A program made the position numbers and the translations under genes. Below the pieces are notes generated by a model that was given only the letters and a program-made list of their open reading frames with translations, was not told the DNA's origin and did not search any database. Below are positions 17,338-24,434 of a stretch of DNA of 64,000 nucleotides, piece after piece; the first letter of the stretch is position 1; every line of letters begins with the position of its first letter. This DNA is from CAZELM01 sp964512995 (lineage in GTDB: Bacteria; CSSED10-310). The DNA lies in NCBI GenBank assembly GCA_964512995.1, contig CAZELM010000004.1, positions 88,860 through 152,859 of the forward strand, written 5' to 3'.

Positions 17338-18084
17338 TTAAATCCCTAATCCGCCATCTACCCCGATCACCTCACCCGTTATGTAAGCAGCTCGATCCGA
17401 AGCCAGAAAAAGGGCAGTTTCGGCAACATCATCAGCCGAACCCGGCCGGCCTAATGCGATTTTACTCATCCATTCATCTCGTGCTTTTTCAGGAATCGCT
17501 CGTGTCATATCGGTTTCGATGAATCCGGGAGCAATGGCATTGACTGTAATGTTGTACCGTGCCAACTCCAAAGCCAAGGTCTTTGTCAATCCGATTACTC
17601 CAGCCTTGGAAGCGGCGTAATTGGCCTGTCCAGGATTTCCACCGGCTGCAACGCTGGAGAGATTGATTATTCTGCCATGGGGGGATTTACGTAAAAGTGA
17701 TGCGGCATGGCGAGAACATAAAAATGTTCCACTCAAATTGACAGAGATGACTTCCTGCCACTGCTCAAAAGTCATTCGCAGAAATAGATTATCCCGTGTG
17801 ATGCCTGCATTGTTCACCAAGATGTCCAACTGGTTTGATGTTTCTTTGACATTTTTGAATAAGGCCTCGACCGAATCCGGCGCAGAGACATTGCAGCTCA
17901 TTCCTGACAGCTCGCCCGGATGATCGCTTTTGGATGCACATCGGATCGCAGCAATGCTGTCCTGAATATCTGTCTCCTTCAAATCCACTATGATTACAGA
18001 TATGCCATGATCATAAAACTTCTGCGCAATGGCTCGTCCAATTCCTCTCGCTGCACCCGTAATCAATGCGACTCGTCCATTCAT
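17338..18084 (-). CDS. fabG: 3-oxoacyl-[acyl-carrier-protein] reductase (SDR)
   Basis: A 248-residue short-chain dehydrogenase that reduces 3-oxoacyl-ACP with NADPH in fatty acid elongation. It shows the cofactor motif TGAARGIGRAIA, the NNAG motif, the catalytic Ser region NLSSVAAGG and the YAASK catalytic pair, and ends IGVDGGLGI as FabG usually does. A strong GGGAGGAAG site precedes the ATG. It points away from the plsX-fabD-acpP block, although FabG is usually encoded between fabD and acpP; the divergent intergenic region may be a shared control point. Other SDR activities are possible, but the context favours FabG. Confidence 0.88.
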   Translation of the reverse strand: MNGRVALITGAARGIGRAIAQKFYDHGISVIIVDLKETDIQDSIAAIRCASKSDHPGELSGMSCNVSAPDSVEALFKNVKETSNQLDILVNNAGITRDNLFLRMTFEQWQEVISVNLSGTFLCSRHAASLLRKSPHGRIINLSSVAAGGNPGQANYAASKAGVIGLTKTLALELARYNITVNAIAPGFIETDMTRAIPEKARDEWMSKIALGRPGSADDVAETALFLASDRAAYITGEVIGVDGGLGI

Positions 18085-18143
18085 CCTTTCTTCCTCCCTG
18101 AATTTTCCTTTGATTATTCCCGCGTCAGATCTAACCTATTTTA

Positions 18144-18166
18144 TATGAGAAACACGTGTTTTCATA
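18144..18166. promoter_or_regulatory. palindromic operator-like site before fabG
   Basis: AAACACGTGTTT (18150-18161) is a perfect 12-base palindrome that extends to TATGA/TCATA on both sides with a one-base offset. It overlaps an AT-rich stretch (TATAAAAT on the minus strand) that could be the fabG -10 region. This is typical of a repressor site, but no regulator is known for it. Confidence 0.4.
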
Positions 18167-18403
18167 TCCCCTCACAAAGAAAATTCCATGAACAGAAAAC
18201 CGAAGAGAAAAACGGGGGTTCTTCTGTTCCTGAACGGCATCGATTGAGCAAAGAATTCATCTCCGGGATGAATCTGGCAATATTTTCAACCAGTCCCTCT
18301 GAAGCAACTCCAATCATTGATCGAATCGGTACGATAAACTGCCATTCCCAACATGTTGTCAGAAAGAACTCATTCGATCAGATGTTTTACGTGGTATTCC
18401 ATA

Positions 18404-18433
18404 TTGACTTTTGGAGATCCGCATCAGTATAGT
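18404..18433 (+). promoter_or_regulatory. sigma70-type promoter of yceD-rpmF-plsX-fabD-acpP
   Basis: TTGACT (18404-18409), an 18-base spacer, then TATAGT (18428-18433). Transcription would begin near 18440, before the yceD start at 18479. The rest of the 394-base divergent region (18085-18478) shows only the palindrome near 18155 and no gene that I can support. Confidence 0.65.
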
Positions 18434-18478
18434 CCATCCTTTGCGCAGATGATTACTGTGCAATTTCCGGGAGTGCTT

Positions 18479-19009
18479 ATGACAGAACCATTCACCATTC
18501 TTATCACAGATATCCCAGACTCGGGATTAGAAGTCAGTATCTCGATTCCATCAGAGATGATGAATGTTGCAGACCTTGATGTTTCTCCAACGGGTGACAT
18601 AACATTCGCGGGGATGATCCGGAGGATCAGGGATGGTGTTCTGATAGCCGGAGAATTTTCCGGAAACTGGATCATAGCATGTGCGCGATGTCTGAATCCC
18701 TTCGAACATCCTGTTGCAGACAGATTCATCGCCTATCTATCTCCAAATATGGAAGATCCTTCGCTGTCTTCTTTTGACATCGAAACGGATGATCTCGATG
18801 TCAGCGAATTGATCGGAAACAAGATCCATTTGGTCGATATTCTGCGCGAACAAATGATTTTACAAATCCCAATAAAACCGATATGTTCCGACTCATGTCG
18901 TGGATTGTGTCCACGATGTGGCCAGAATCTGAATGAAGTCGAGTGTCAATGTGATCGAGTTCAGACCGATGGTCGATTGTTAAAACTAAAAAAATTTTTT
19001 GAAAAGTGA
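18479..19009 (+). CDS. yceD: YceD/DUF177 family zinc-ribbon protein
   Basis: A 176-residue protein of the DUF177 family, nearly always encoded just before rpmF and linked to 23S rRNA and ribosome metabolism. It has paired Cys motifs: CARC in the middle and CSDSCRGLCPRCGQNLN near the C terminus. I choose ATG 18479 because GGGAG lies 5 bases upstream and because the promoter at 18404-18433 would place the transcript start only a few bases before the next candidate (18449). The upstream extension of the frame to 18353 would begin before the promoter. It ends 9 bases before rpmF. Confidence 0.88.
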   Translation: MTEPFTILITDIPDSGLEVSISIPSEMMNVADLDVSPTGDITFAGMIRRIRDGVLIAGEFSGNWIIACARCLNPFEHPVADRFIAYLSPNMEDPSLSSFDIETDDLDVSELIGNKIHLVDILREQMILQIPIKPICSDSCRGLCPRCGQNLNEVECQCDRVQTDGRLLKLKKFFEK

Positions 19010-19018
19010 GGTGGGACA

Positions 19019-19201
19019 ATGCCCGTACCAAAAAGACATACAACCCATTCAAAGAAAAAGATGCGAAGCGCGAATAAACATTTAACGATAAAAAATACTT
19101 CCACATGCTCAAACTGTCAGGAAGCAAAAATGCCGCATCGGGTTTGCATGAGTTGTGGCTATTATGGGGAAACGAAAGTCCTGCAAAAAGAAGATAATTA
19201 A
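19019..19201 (+). CDS. rpmF: 50S ribosomal protein L32
   Basis: A 60-residue ribosomal protein starting MPVPKRHTTHSKKKMRSANK, the usual L32 N terminus, with a zinc-ribbon pattern CSNC...CMSC. The length is normal. GAGGTGGG precedes the ATG. The yceD-rpmF-plsX order is widely conserved in bacteria and couples ribosome and lipid gene expression. Confidence 0.97.
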   Translation: MPVPKRHTTHSKKKMRSANKHLTIKNTSTCSNCQEAKMPHRVCMSCGYYGETKVLQKEDN

Positions 19202-19236
19202 CATATACCCGGTATATCCTAGGAAAAAATTCTGCC

Positions 19237-20229
19237 ATGGAAGCAATAATTGATACTCCTGGCAGCGAGTTGGGAGTTCATATATCGGTATCAGCAGGGA
19301 TACGGGCACATCGGGAATTGGGAATCGATATTGCTTTCGTAGGAGATCCATGCGTTATCGGCTCGATATTGAACGCGGAAAACCAACCATCCGATCATTA
19401 TCGGATTATCGCTTCCTATGAAAAAATTGATATGGGAGAAAATCCCTACCAGGCAGTTCAGGAGAAACCGAGATCGTCTATTTCCATCGCGTTTGAGGAG
19501 TTATCTGCCGACCGGAGTCAATGTCTGGTAAGTGCGGGACATACTGGCGCAACGGTTATTCATGCCAAAAATAAAATTGGCATTTTCCCTCAAATTCAGC
19601 GACCAGCTCTTTGTCAGATGATCCCCATGGCAAATCGGAGACATTTTCTTCTGATGGATGTTGGAGCATCTATTTCTGTTACAGCTTCTGATCTTTTTAA
19701 CTTCGCCTTGATGGGTCATGTTGCTGCTCAATATTTTCTGGGAATCAACGACCCACGGATCGGTTTATTGAATATCGGTTCAGAATCAGGCAAAGGAAGC
19801 AAACGGCTTCAGGATGCCGAGGTGATGCTTTCGGATGCGCCGGTTAATTTTGTTGGCAATGTGGAAGGGAACTCCATATGGTTCGGAGCAGCCGATGTTG
19901 TATTGACAGACGGAATGACCGGCAACATACTTTTAAAATCTTGCGAAGGATTTGCCAAACTAATGATTCAGTCCTTGCTTCCCTGCCTTCGTCAATCTCC
20001 GAGTCATGATAACGCCAGCATACTCAACCACTTCAATCCATCACTTTATGGTGGTGCTCCTTTGTTGGGCGTCCAGTATGTTTGTGTTGTAGCTCATGGC
20101 CAGGCTAACGATTCCGAACTTTTTAATGCCATCAAGACAGCCCAATGGTGCTATGAACAAAAACTCCCTCAAGCAATTTTCGATTTTCTCCGGCATGTAT
20201 CATCGTGTTCATCTATTGGGATGGCTTAG
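19237..20229 (+). CDS. plsX: phosphate acyltransferase PlsX with atypical N-terminal signature
   Basis: A 330-residue homologue of PlsX, which makes acyl-phosphate from acyl-ACP for phospholipid synthesis at the membrane. Recognisable parts are LVSAGHTGAT, LLMDVGAS, GINDPRIGLLNIGSE, NFVGNVEG, DGMTGNILLKSCEG and GGAPLLGVQYVCVVAHG. The family hallmark DAMGGD-x-AP near the N terminus is replaced by DTPGSE-x-GV, and NIGEE and SAGNTGA also vary. Length and order are otherwise normal, and the position between rpmF and fabD is standard. A purine-rich AGGA lies rather far (about 12 bases) from the ATG. Confidence 0.85.
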   Translation: MEAIIDTPGSELGVHISVSAGIRAHRELGIDIAFVGDPCVIGSILNAENQPSDHYRIIASYEKIDMGENPYQAVQEKPRSSISIAFEELSADRSQCLVSAGHTGATVIHAKNKIGIFPQIQRPALCQMIPMANRRHFLLMDVGASISVTASDLFNFALMGHVAAQYFLGINDPRIGLLNIGSESGKGSKRLQDAEVMLSDAPVNFVGNVEGNSIWFGAADVVLTDGMTGNILLKSCEGFAKLMIQSLLPCLRQSPSHDNASILNHFNPSLYGGAPLLGVQYVCVVAHGQANDSELFNAIKTAQWCYEQKLPQAIFDFLRHVSSCSSIGMA

Positions 20230-20245
20230 TATGAGAGGATAACGT

Positions 20246-21193
20246 ATGAAAATCGCGTATTTATTCCCAGGTCAAGGCTCTCAAATAATCGGAATGGGCA
20301 AAGATTTTTATGATGCATTTCCAACTGCACGGAATCTGTTTGAACAAGCGGATCAGGCACTGAACATTCCCTTGTCCCGATTGTGCTTTGAAGGACCTCA
20401 ATCAGAGCTGAATTTAACAGAGTATACTCAACCGGCAATTTTGACCGTGTCTATGGCGATCGCCGGAGTATTGCAGGAAAAAGCTCCCAGCACATTCATT
20501 GGATACACAGCCGGCCATAGCCTTGGTGAATATTCCGCACATTGTTTTGCCGGAAGTTTCCCTTTTGAGTCTGCCGTTCGCCTGGTCAATCTTCGAGGGA
20601 AGGCAATGCAGGAAGCAACTCCACCTGGAGTAGGCAGCATGGCTGCAATCATCGGGTTATCGAAAGAAGTGGTCATCGACATTTGTAGAGCAGCCGCAAA
20701 CACTCAGGTTCTAGAAGCCGCAAATTTTAACGCTCCAGATCAAGTCGTTATTTCAGGACATATAGAAGCAGTTACACGGGCCGTTGGTATGGCAAAAGAA
20801 AAAGGCGCAAAACGGAGTGTTATTTTGCCTGTCAGTGCTCCATTTCATTGTTCACTAATGAAACCGGCAGAATTGGTGATGGCTGCGGAACTCACGAAAA
20901 CACCAATCCAGCCGCCTGTCATCCCGATCGTCAATAATGCCGACGCTTCTCGATTAGAACCATCAGAAACTCGGATTCGAGATTCCCTCATTCGTCAGAT
21001 CACATCTCCGGTCGAGTGGAATCAAACCATACAATATATGCTCCAGACAGGCGTTGACTTATTCGTCGAGATCGGTCCCGGCCGTGTTTTGACCAACCTG
21101 GCAAAACGAATCGCTCCAAATATCGATCGATTTTCGATTGGTGACATTGACAGCATGAATCAATATATTGAACATCTCAAAAAAGGATGTTAG
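20246..21193 (+). CDS. fabD: malonyl-CoA:ACP transacylase
   Basis: A 315-residue FabD that transfers malonyl groups from CoA to ACP in the cytoplasm. It has the N-terminal FPGQGSQIIGMG motif, the catalytic Ser in GHSLGEYSA, the substrate Arg in LVNLRGKAMQ, and the catalytic His in SAPFHCSLM. GAGAGGA precedes the ATG. It follows plsX by 16 bases and precedes acpP by 51 bases. Confidence 0.96.
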   Translation: MKIAYLFPGQGSQIIGMGKDFYDAFPTARNLFEQADQALNIPLSRLCFEGPQSELNLTEYTQPAILTVSMAIAGVLQEKAPSTFIGYTAGHSLGEYSAHCFAGSFPFESAVRLVNLRGKAMQEATPPGVGSMAAIIGLSKEVVIDICRAAANTQVLEAANFNAPDQVVISGHIEAVTRAVGMAKEKGAKRSVILPVSAPFHCSLMKPAELVMAAELTKTPIQPPVIPIVNNADASRLEPSETRIRDSLIRQITSPVEWNQTIQYMLQTGVDLFVEIGPGRVLTNLAKRIAPNIDRFSIGDIDSMNQYIEHLKKGC

Positions 21194-21244
21194 CATCCAG
21201 ATTCATTGAGCGCGTGGAGAGAACCTCAATAAGGAGACGAAAAG

Positions 21245-21481
21245 ATGGATATTGAAGGACGGATTATAAAAATAGTTGCAGAACAACTGGGTGTCGATAT
21301 TTCAGAAGTAACTCCCGAAGCATCGTTCACTGATGACCTTGGAGCTGATTCTCTGGATACAGTAGAACTCGTCATGGCATTTGAAGACGCTTTTGACGTA
21401 GAAATACCAGATGAAGACGCGGAAAAAATGAATGTTGTGAAAGATGCAATCGAATATCTAAAAGCAAAATTGGAAAAATAA
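21245..21481 (+). CDS. acpP: acyl carrier protein
   Basis: A 78-residue acidic protein carrying the phosphopantetheine attachment Ser in DDLGADSLDTVELVMAFED. Length and helix pattern are those of a standard AcpP. A strong AAGGAGACG ribosome binding site precedes the ATG, as expected for an abundant protein. The gene is closed by a long-stem terminator. Confidence 0.98.
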   Translation: MDIEGRIIKIVAEQLGVDISEVTPEASFTDDLGADSLDTVELVMAFEDAFDVEIPDEDAEKMNVVKDAIEYLKAKLEK

Positions 21482-21496
21482 TCGGATACATGATCA

Positions 21497-21550
21497 AACA
21501 AAACCGCATAAATATTTGGAATTCAATGAATTCTTTTATGCGGTTTTGTT
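21497..21550 (+). terminator. rho-independent terminator after acpP
   Basis: A perfect 16-base stem (21497-21512 with 21535-21550) ends in TTTTGTT; the 22-base loop itself contains a GAATTC-AAT-GAATTC hairpin. It starts 15 bases after the acpP stop. Confidence 0.88.
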
Positions 21551-21661
21551 GATTTATCAACATTTCAAACTGCCTTTGGAAGACAAACTGGAAGATAATG
21601 ATTTAAAGAATCTAAGAATCATGTAGTTTCATCAGAGCGTTCCCTAAAAATATCAGAACCA

Positions 21662-21690
21662 TTGAACTAGAAACGCTCAGAAAATACTAT
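21662..21690 (+). promoter_or_regulatory. sigma70-type promoter of tsaE-tsaD
   Basis: TTGAAC (21662-21667), a 17-base spacer, then TACTAT (21685-21690), with the tsaE ATG at 21715. The transcript would have a leader of about 18 bases without a clear Shine-Dalgarno sequence. Confidence 0.55.
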
Positions 21691-21714
21691 TCACTGATCT
21701 GTTAAATAACTTAT

Positions 21715-22203
21715 ATGTTTGCATATGAAATAGACAGTTCCAGTTCGGCTATGACCCAGCGGATAGGGCTTCTTCTGGGACACCATCTGATCGCTGGCGA
21801 TTGTATTCCCTTAATCGGATCCATTGGAGTTGGCAAAACGTGTTTGGTGCAAGGAATCGCACAAGGACTTCATGTCCCCCAACATATCCCTGTAACAAGC
21901 CCATCCTTTACGCTCATCAACCGATATCCTGGTGATTTAGTCATTTTTCATGTTGATTTCTATCGTCTGGAAGGAGCCAGGGATCTGGATGATCTCGAAT
22001 TTGAAGAGATATTGGGAGAGAATGGTGTTGTGATTGTTGAATGGCCAGAGATAGTCCTGCCACAAATTCGGTCTGGATCTTTGATTATCTATATCCATTG
22101 GGATATGCAGCAGCCAAACCATCGAAGACTTGTGTTTAAATCTGAAACAAACCGTTTTAATGCATTTTTCCAGGAACTGAATCATGCGTTTCCTGGGCAT
22201 TGA
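21715..22203 (+). CDS. tsaE: tRNA threonylcarbamoyladenosine biosynthesis ATPase TsaE
   Basis: A 162-residue P-loop ATPase of the t6A pathway that activates the TsaB-TsaD complex. Walker A is GSIGVGKT; further family motifs are TSPSFTLINRY, FHVDFYRL and VIVEWPE. Length is typical. The last 20 bases overlap the start of tsaD, so the two are translationally coupled. No strong ribosome binding site is seen before the ATG. Confidence 0.93.
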   Translation: MFAYEIDSSSSAMTQRIGLLLGHHLIAGDCIPLIGSIGVGKTCLVQGIAQGLHVPQHIPVTSPSFTLINRYPGDLVIFHVDFYRLEGARDLDDLEFEEILGENGVVIVEWPEIVLPQIRSGSLIIYIHWDMQQPNHRRLVFKSETNRFNAFFQELNHAFPGH

Positions 22204-23188
22204 ATCATCCTGTGACGACACATCGGTCGCCATTGTTGAAGATGGCCACACGATACTGGCCAATGTTGTCACAAATCAGGATGACTACCATGGCAGATAT
22301 GGTGGCGTAGTTCCAGAGATTGCTGCCAGGAAACATCTGGAGCATATCTTGCCTGCCGTCCAACATTGTCTTGATATTTCACAATGCAGGATAGACGATA
22401 TCACAGCGATTGCTGTCACGTACCGCCCTGGCTTAGTCGGTTCACTGATCATCGGATTAACAGCAGCTAAATCGTTGGCTTTTCTTTATAAAAAGCCACT
22501 CATCGGCATCAATCATCTGGAAGCTCATGTTTACACATGCTGCTTTGCTGGCATGACGTATGGCACGCCTCATATCGCACTGGTTGCTTCCGGTGGCCAT
22601 ACATCGATTCTGCAAATCAATTCTCATGATATTCATCTTATTGGACGGACGGTGGATGATGCTGTGGGTGAAGCCTATGACAAAATCGCAAAGTTTATGG
22701 GATTGGGATATCCTGGAGGTCCAATTCTTGATCGTCTGGCACAAACAGGAGATCCAGCAACGACTCGTTTTCCTCGTCCCATGATCGACCAGGATAATTA
22801 CAATTTCAGTTTCTCTGGATTGAAAACGGCTGTAATGTACTTTCTTCATCACTATCCGGATACTCCCCCACCGGATATCGCGGCATCCTTTCAGGACGCT
22901 GTTATTGATGTATTGACAACAAAAACGATTCAAGCGGCCATTTCAATAGGATACAAAACAATCGGTGTCGCTGGCGGTGTCGCTTCCAATTCTGGATTAC
23001 GGAAACTCTTTACAAAAAGATGCGAAGAAAGGCAGATCCAACTTTTTATCCCACCACCCCGGCTCTGTACCGACAATGCCGCTATGGTTGCGGGTCTTGC
23101 TTACCACAAATGGTTGTCTGGTTGCATTTCAGATCTTACGTTGGGAGTTCATGCTGATTTCGGTTTGAAGATGCAGAGCAGATTGTAG
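22184..23188 (+). CDS. tsaD: tRNA N6-adenosine threonylcarbamoyltransferase TsaD
   Basis: A 334-residue Kae1/TsaD protein that transfers the threonylcarbamoyl group to A37 of ANN-decoding tRNAs. It begins RFLGIESSCDDTSVAIV, carries the metal-binding HLEAH motif, the ASGGHT phosphate loop, GGVASNSGLR and the C-terminal CTDNAAMVA motif. Length is standard. In many genomes tsaB lies between tsaE and tsaD; it does not here and is not in this window. Confidence 0.97.
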   Translation: MRFLGIESSCDDTSVAIVEDGHTILANVVTNQDDYHGRYGGVVPEIAARKHLEHILPAVQHCLDISQCRIDDITAIAVTYRPGLVGSLIIGLTAAKSLAFLYKKPLIGINHLEAHVYTCCFAGMTYGTPHIALVASGGHTSILQINSHDIHLIGRTVDDAVGEAYDKIAKFMGLGYPGGPILDRLAQTGDPATTRFPRPMIDQDNYNFSFSGLKTAVMYFLHHYPDTPPPDIAASFQDAVIDVLTTKTIQAAISIGYKTIGVAGGVASNSGLRKLFTKRCEERQIQLFIPPPRLCTDNAAMVAGLAYHKWLSGCISDLTLGVHADFGLKMQSRL

Positions 23189-23273
23189 TCACTATTCTTC
23201 CAAATTCCATATCCAAATTCCAAGCACTATGTGTCACAAACGGAAAATTATCCGTTGAGAAATTTGCTCCAAT

Positions 23274-23320
23274 AAAAAACTCCCGGATTCAGCCCAGGCA
23301 GGGAGGCTTTCGTCCGGGAG
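23274..23320 (-). terminator. rho-independent terminator after ssb
   Basis: On the minus strand an 8-base GC-rich stem (CTCCCGGA with TCCGGGAG; 23313-23320 with 23280-23287) is followed by a T run (TTTTTTATT). The long loop contains an AGCC/GGCT inner stem. A second short inverted repeat ACGACG/CGTCGT (23322-23341) lies between it and the ssb stop. Confidence 0.8.
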
Positions 23321-23344
23321 CACGACGGGGAGGGGCGTCGTTAC

Positions 23345-23692
23345 TTATTGGGTTAATTTTTCTTCAATACCATCTCGAGAAAGAAATTCGATATCACGGA
23401 CATGAATTTCAATCGTACTGCGCTTATCACCATCAGGCGTTTCCCATAATCTTTGACGCAACTTGCCGTGGATTCCCACTTTGGCACCCTTCTGAACGAA
23501 TTCCGCACAAAGCTGAGCGAGTGATCCAAAGGCGACACAATGGAACCAGTGTGTAACTGTCTGCCGTTCGCCATTTACTTGCCGATATTCGTGATTTGCC
23601 AGTCGGAAACTGGCTACACTGGTACCTGATTCGGTTGTTCTGATTTCCGGGTCCATTCCCAATCGACCGATAACTGTTACTGAATTAATCAT
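23345..23692 (-). CDS. ssb: single-stranded DNA-binding protein, short form
   Basis: A 115-residue OB-fold SSB: MINSVTVIGRLGMDPEIRTT, SVASFRLA, HWFHCVAFG, KGAKVGIHGKLRQRLWE. I choose ATG 23692 because GAGGAGATG precedes it and because the protein then starts as SSBs do; the longer frame adds 7 unlikely residues. It ends right after the OB-fold and lacks the acidic C-terminal tail through which the main SSB recruits repair and replication proteins. It follows a ComEA-like gene, so it may be an accessory SSB for DNA uptake, with another ssb elsewhere in the genome. Confidence 0.9.
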   Translation of the reverse strand: MINSVTVIGRLGMDPEIRTTESGTSVASFRLANHEYRQVNGERQTVTHWFHCVAFGSLAQLCAEFVQKGAKVGIHGKLRQRLWETPDGDKRSTIEIHVRDIEFLSRDGIEEKLTQ

Positions 23693-23709
23693 GTTACATC
23701 TCCTCTCAT

Positions 23710-24048
23710 TCATTCGTTGTTAGTGGCTCGATGAGCTGTTTTGTTTGCGTCTACCGGGGAGTTGCCTGATGTCAATGGATCAACTTTGACATAGGGTCGC
23801 AATCGAGCCAATAATTTACGACCAACTCCGCGAACTTTGAGCAAATCATTTACTGAGCGAAATCCACCCCGACGATCCCGTTCCATGATAATCCGTGCAG
23901 CAAAAGCCGGTCCGATTCCTTTGATGGATGCGAGTTGTTGCTGCGTTGCCGTGTTTAAATCGATCCTCGAATCTGATCTCACCAAGTTCAGGAAAATCAC
24001 TAAAGCGAGTATGAATACGATTACTGGTATCAAAGAATTATGACTCAT
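23710..24048 (-). CDS. small membrane-anchored ComEA-like helix-hairpin-helix protein
   Basis: A 112-residue protein from ATG 24048, chosen because GGAGG lies about 9 bases upstream. One N-terminal membrane helix (LIPVIVFILALVIFLNLV) is followed by a helix-hairpin-helix domain (IDLNTATQQQLASIKGIGPAFAARII, DLLKVRGVGRKLLARLRPYV) as in ComEA, which binds incoming DNA outside the membrane during transformation. It ends 17 bases before ssb and has a sigma54-type site upstream. Confidence 0.87.
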   Translation of the reverse strand: MSHNSLIPVIVFILALVIFLNLVRSDSRIDLNTATQQQLASIKGIGPAFAARIIMERDRRGGFRSVNDLLKVRGVGRKLLARLRPYVKVDPLTSGNSPVDANKTAHRATNNE

Positions 24049-24095
24049 GTTGATCTGACCTCCTGCGATGCTGTCGATCATCGAAATAGTAATAT

Positions 24096-24111
24096 GGCAA
24101 GAGGCATGCCA
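24096..24111 (-). promoter_or_regulatory. sigma54-type (-24/-12) promoter before the ComEA-like gene
   Basis: On the minus strand TGGCAT (24111-24106), 5 bases, TTGCC (24100-24096), with exact GG-to-GC spacing and two mismatches to TGGCAC-N5-TTGCA. Transcription would start near 24085, 37 bases before the start codon. The region is partly self-complementary (TGGCA...TGCCA), so an operator is an alternative reading. Confidence 0.5.
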
Positions 24112-24434
24112 CACCTATCATAAAAACACTAATTTATTGATTTTAAATAGTTTTTTTAAATTCTTGAAAGGTATTTTTTTCAGAGCGGCCGATTGAAATC
24201 CCAAAAGCGTAAACTGCCGTTGACACTTAAGGATTTATAAAGATCGCACAACCTGTAATAAATAAATGGTTATCCTGAATAATGAGTTGATTCGCTATGT
24301 CATTGTGAGTTGACATTGTACCGAATAGTACAATCATCGCCTGTATGGACTGGCTATTCCTGTGTTTACAGGCGACGGAATTTCGGATGATATCAAGGAG
24401 AAAATAAACTTATGGAAGCAGTGACCGAGCTTAT
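24112..24434. other. intergenic region between ComEA-like gene and uvrD end
   Basis: About 320 bases without a convincing gene. They hold an AT-rich stretch near 24120-24175, an inverted repeat ATTGTAC-N6-GTACAAT at 24315-24334, and a strong AAGGAG site (24396-24400) in front of a 9-codon ORF (24412-24441, residues MEAVTELIQ) that runs into the end of uvrD on the other strand. The mini-ORF may be a leader peptide or gene remnant; nothing proves translation. Confidence 0.35.
24315..24334. repeat. inverted repeat, operator-like
   Basis: Perfect 7-base arms ATTGTAC/GTACAAT separated by 6 bases. It overlaps a TTGACA (24310-24315) whose partner TACAAT is too close (13 bases) for a normal promoter. 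It lies 78 bases before the mini-ORF with the strong ribosome binding site. Confidence 0.4.

Noticed and set aside
17920..18432. 170-codon plus-strand frame over the fabG 5' end and intergenic region
   Set aside because: It overlaps fabG antisense and the palindrome and ends at the yceD promoter; it has no ribosome binding site or motif.
24310..24334. sigma70 promoter TTGACA...TACAAT
   Set aside because: The spacer is only 13 bases; the boxes are better explained as part of the inverted repeat.
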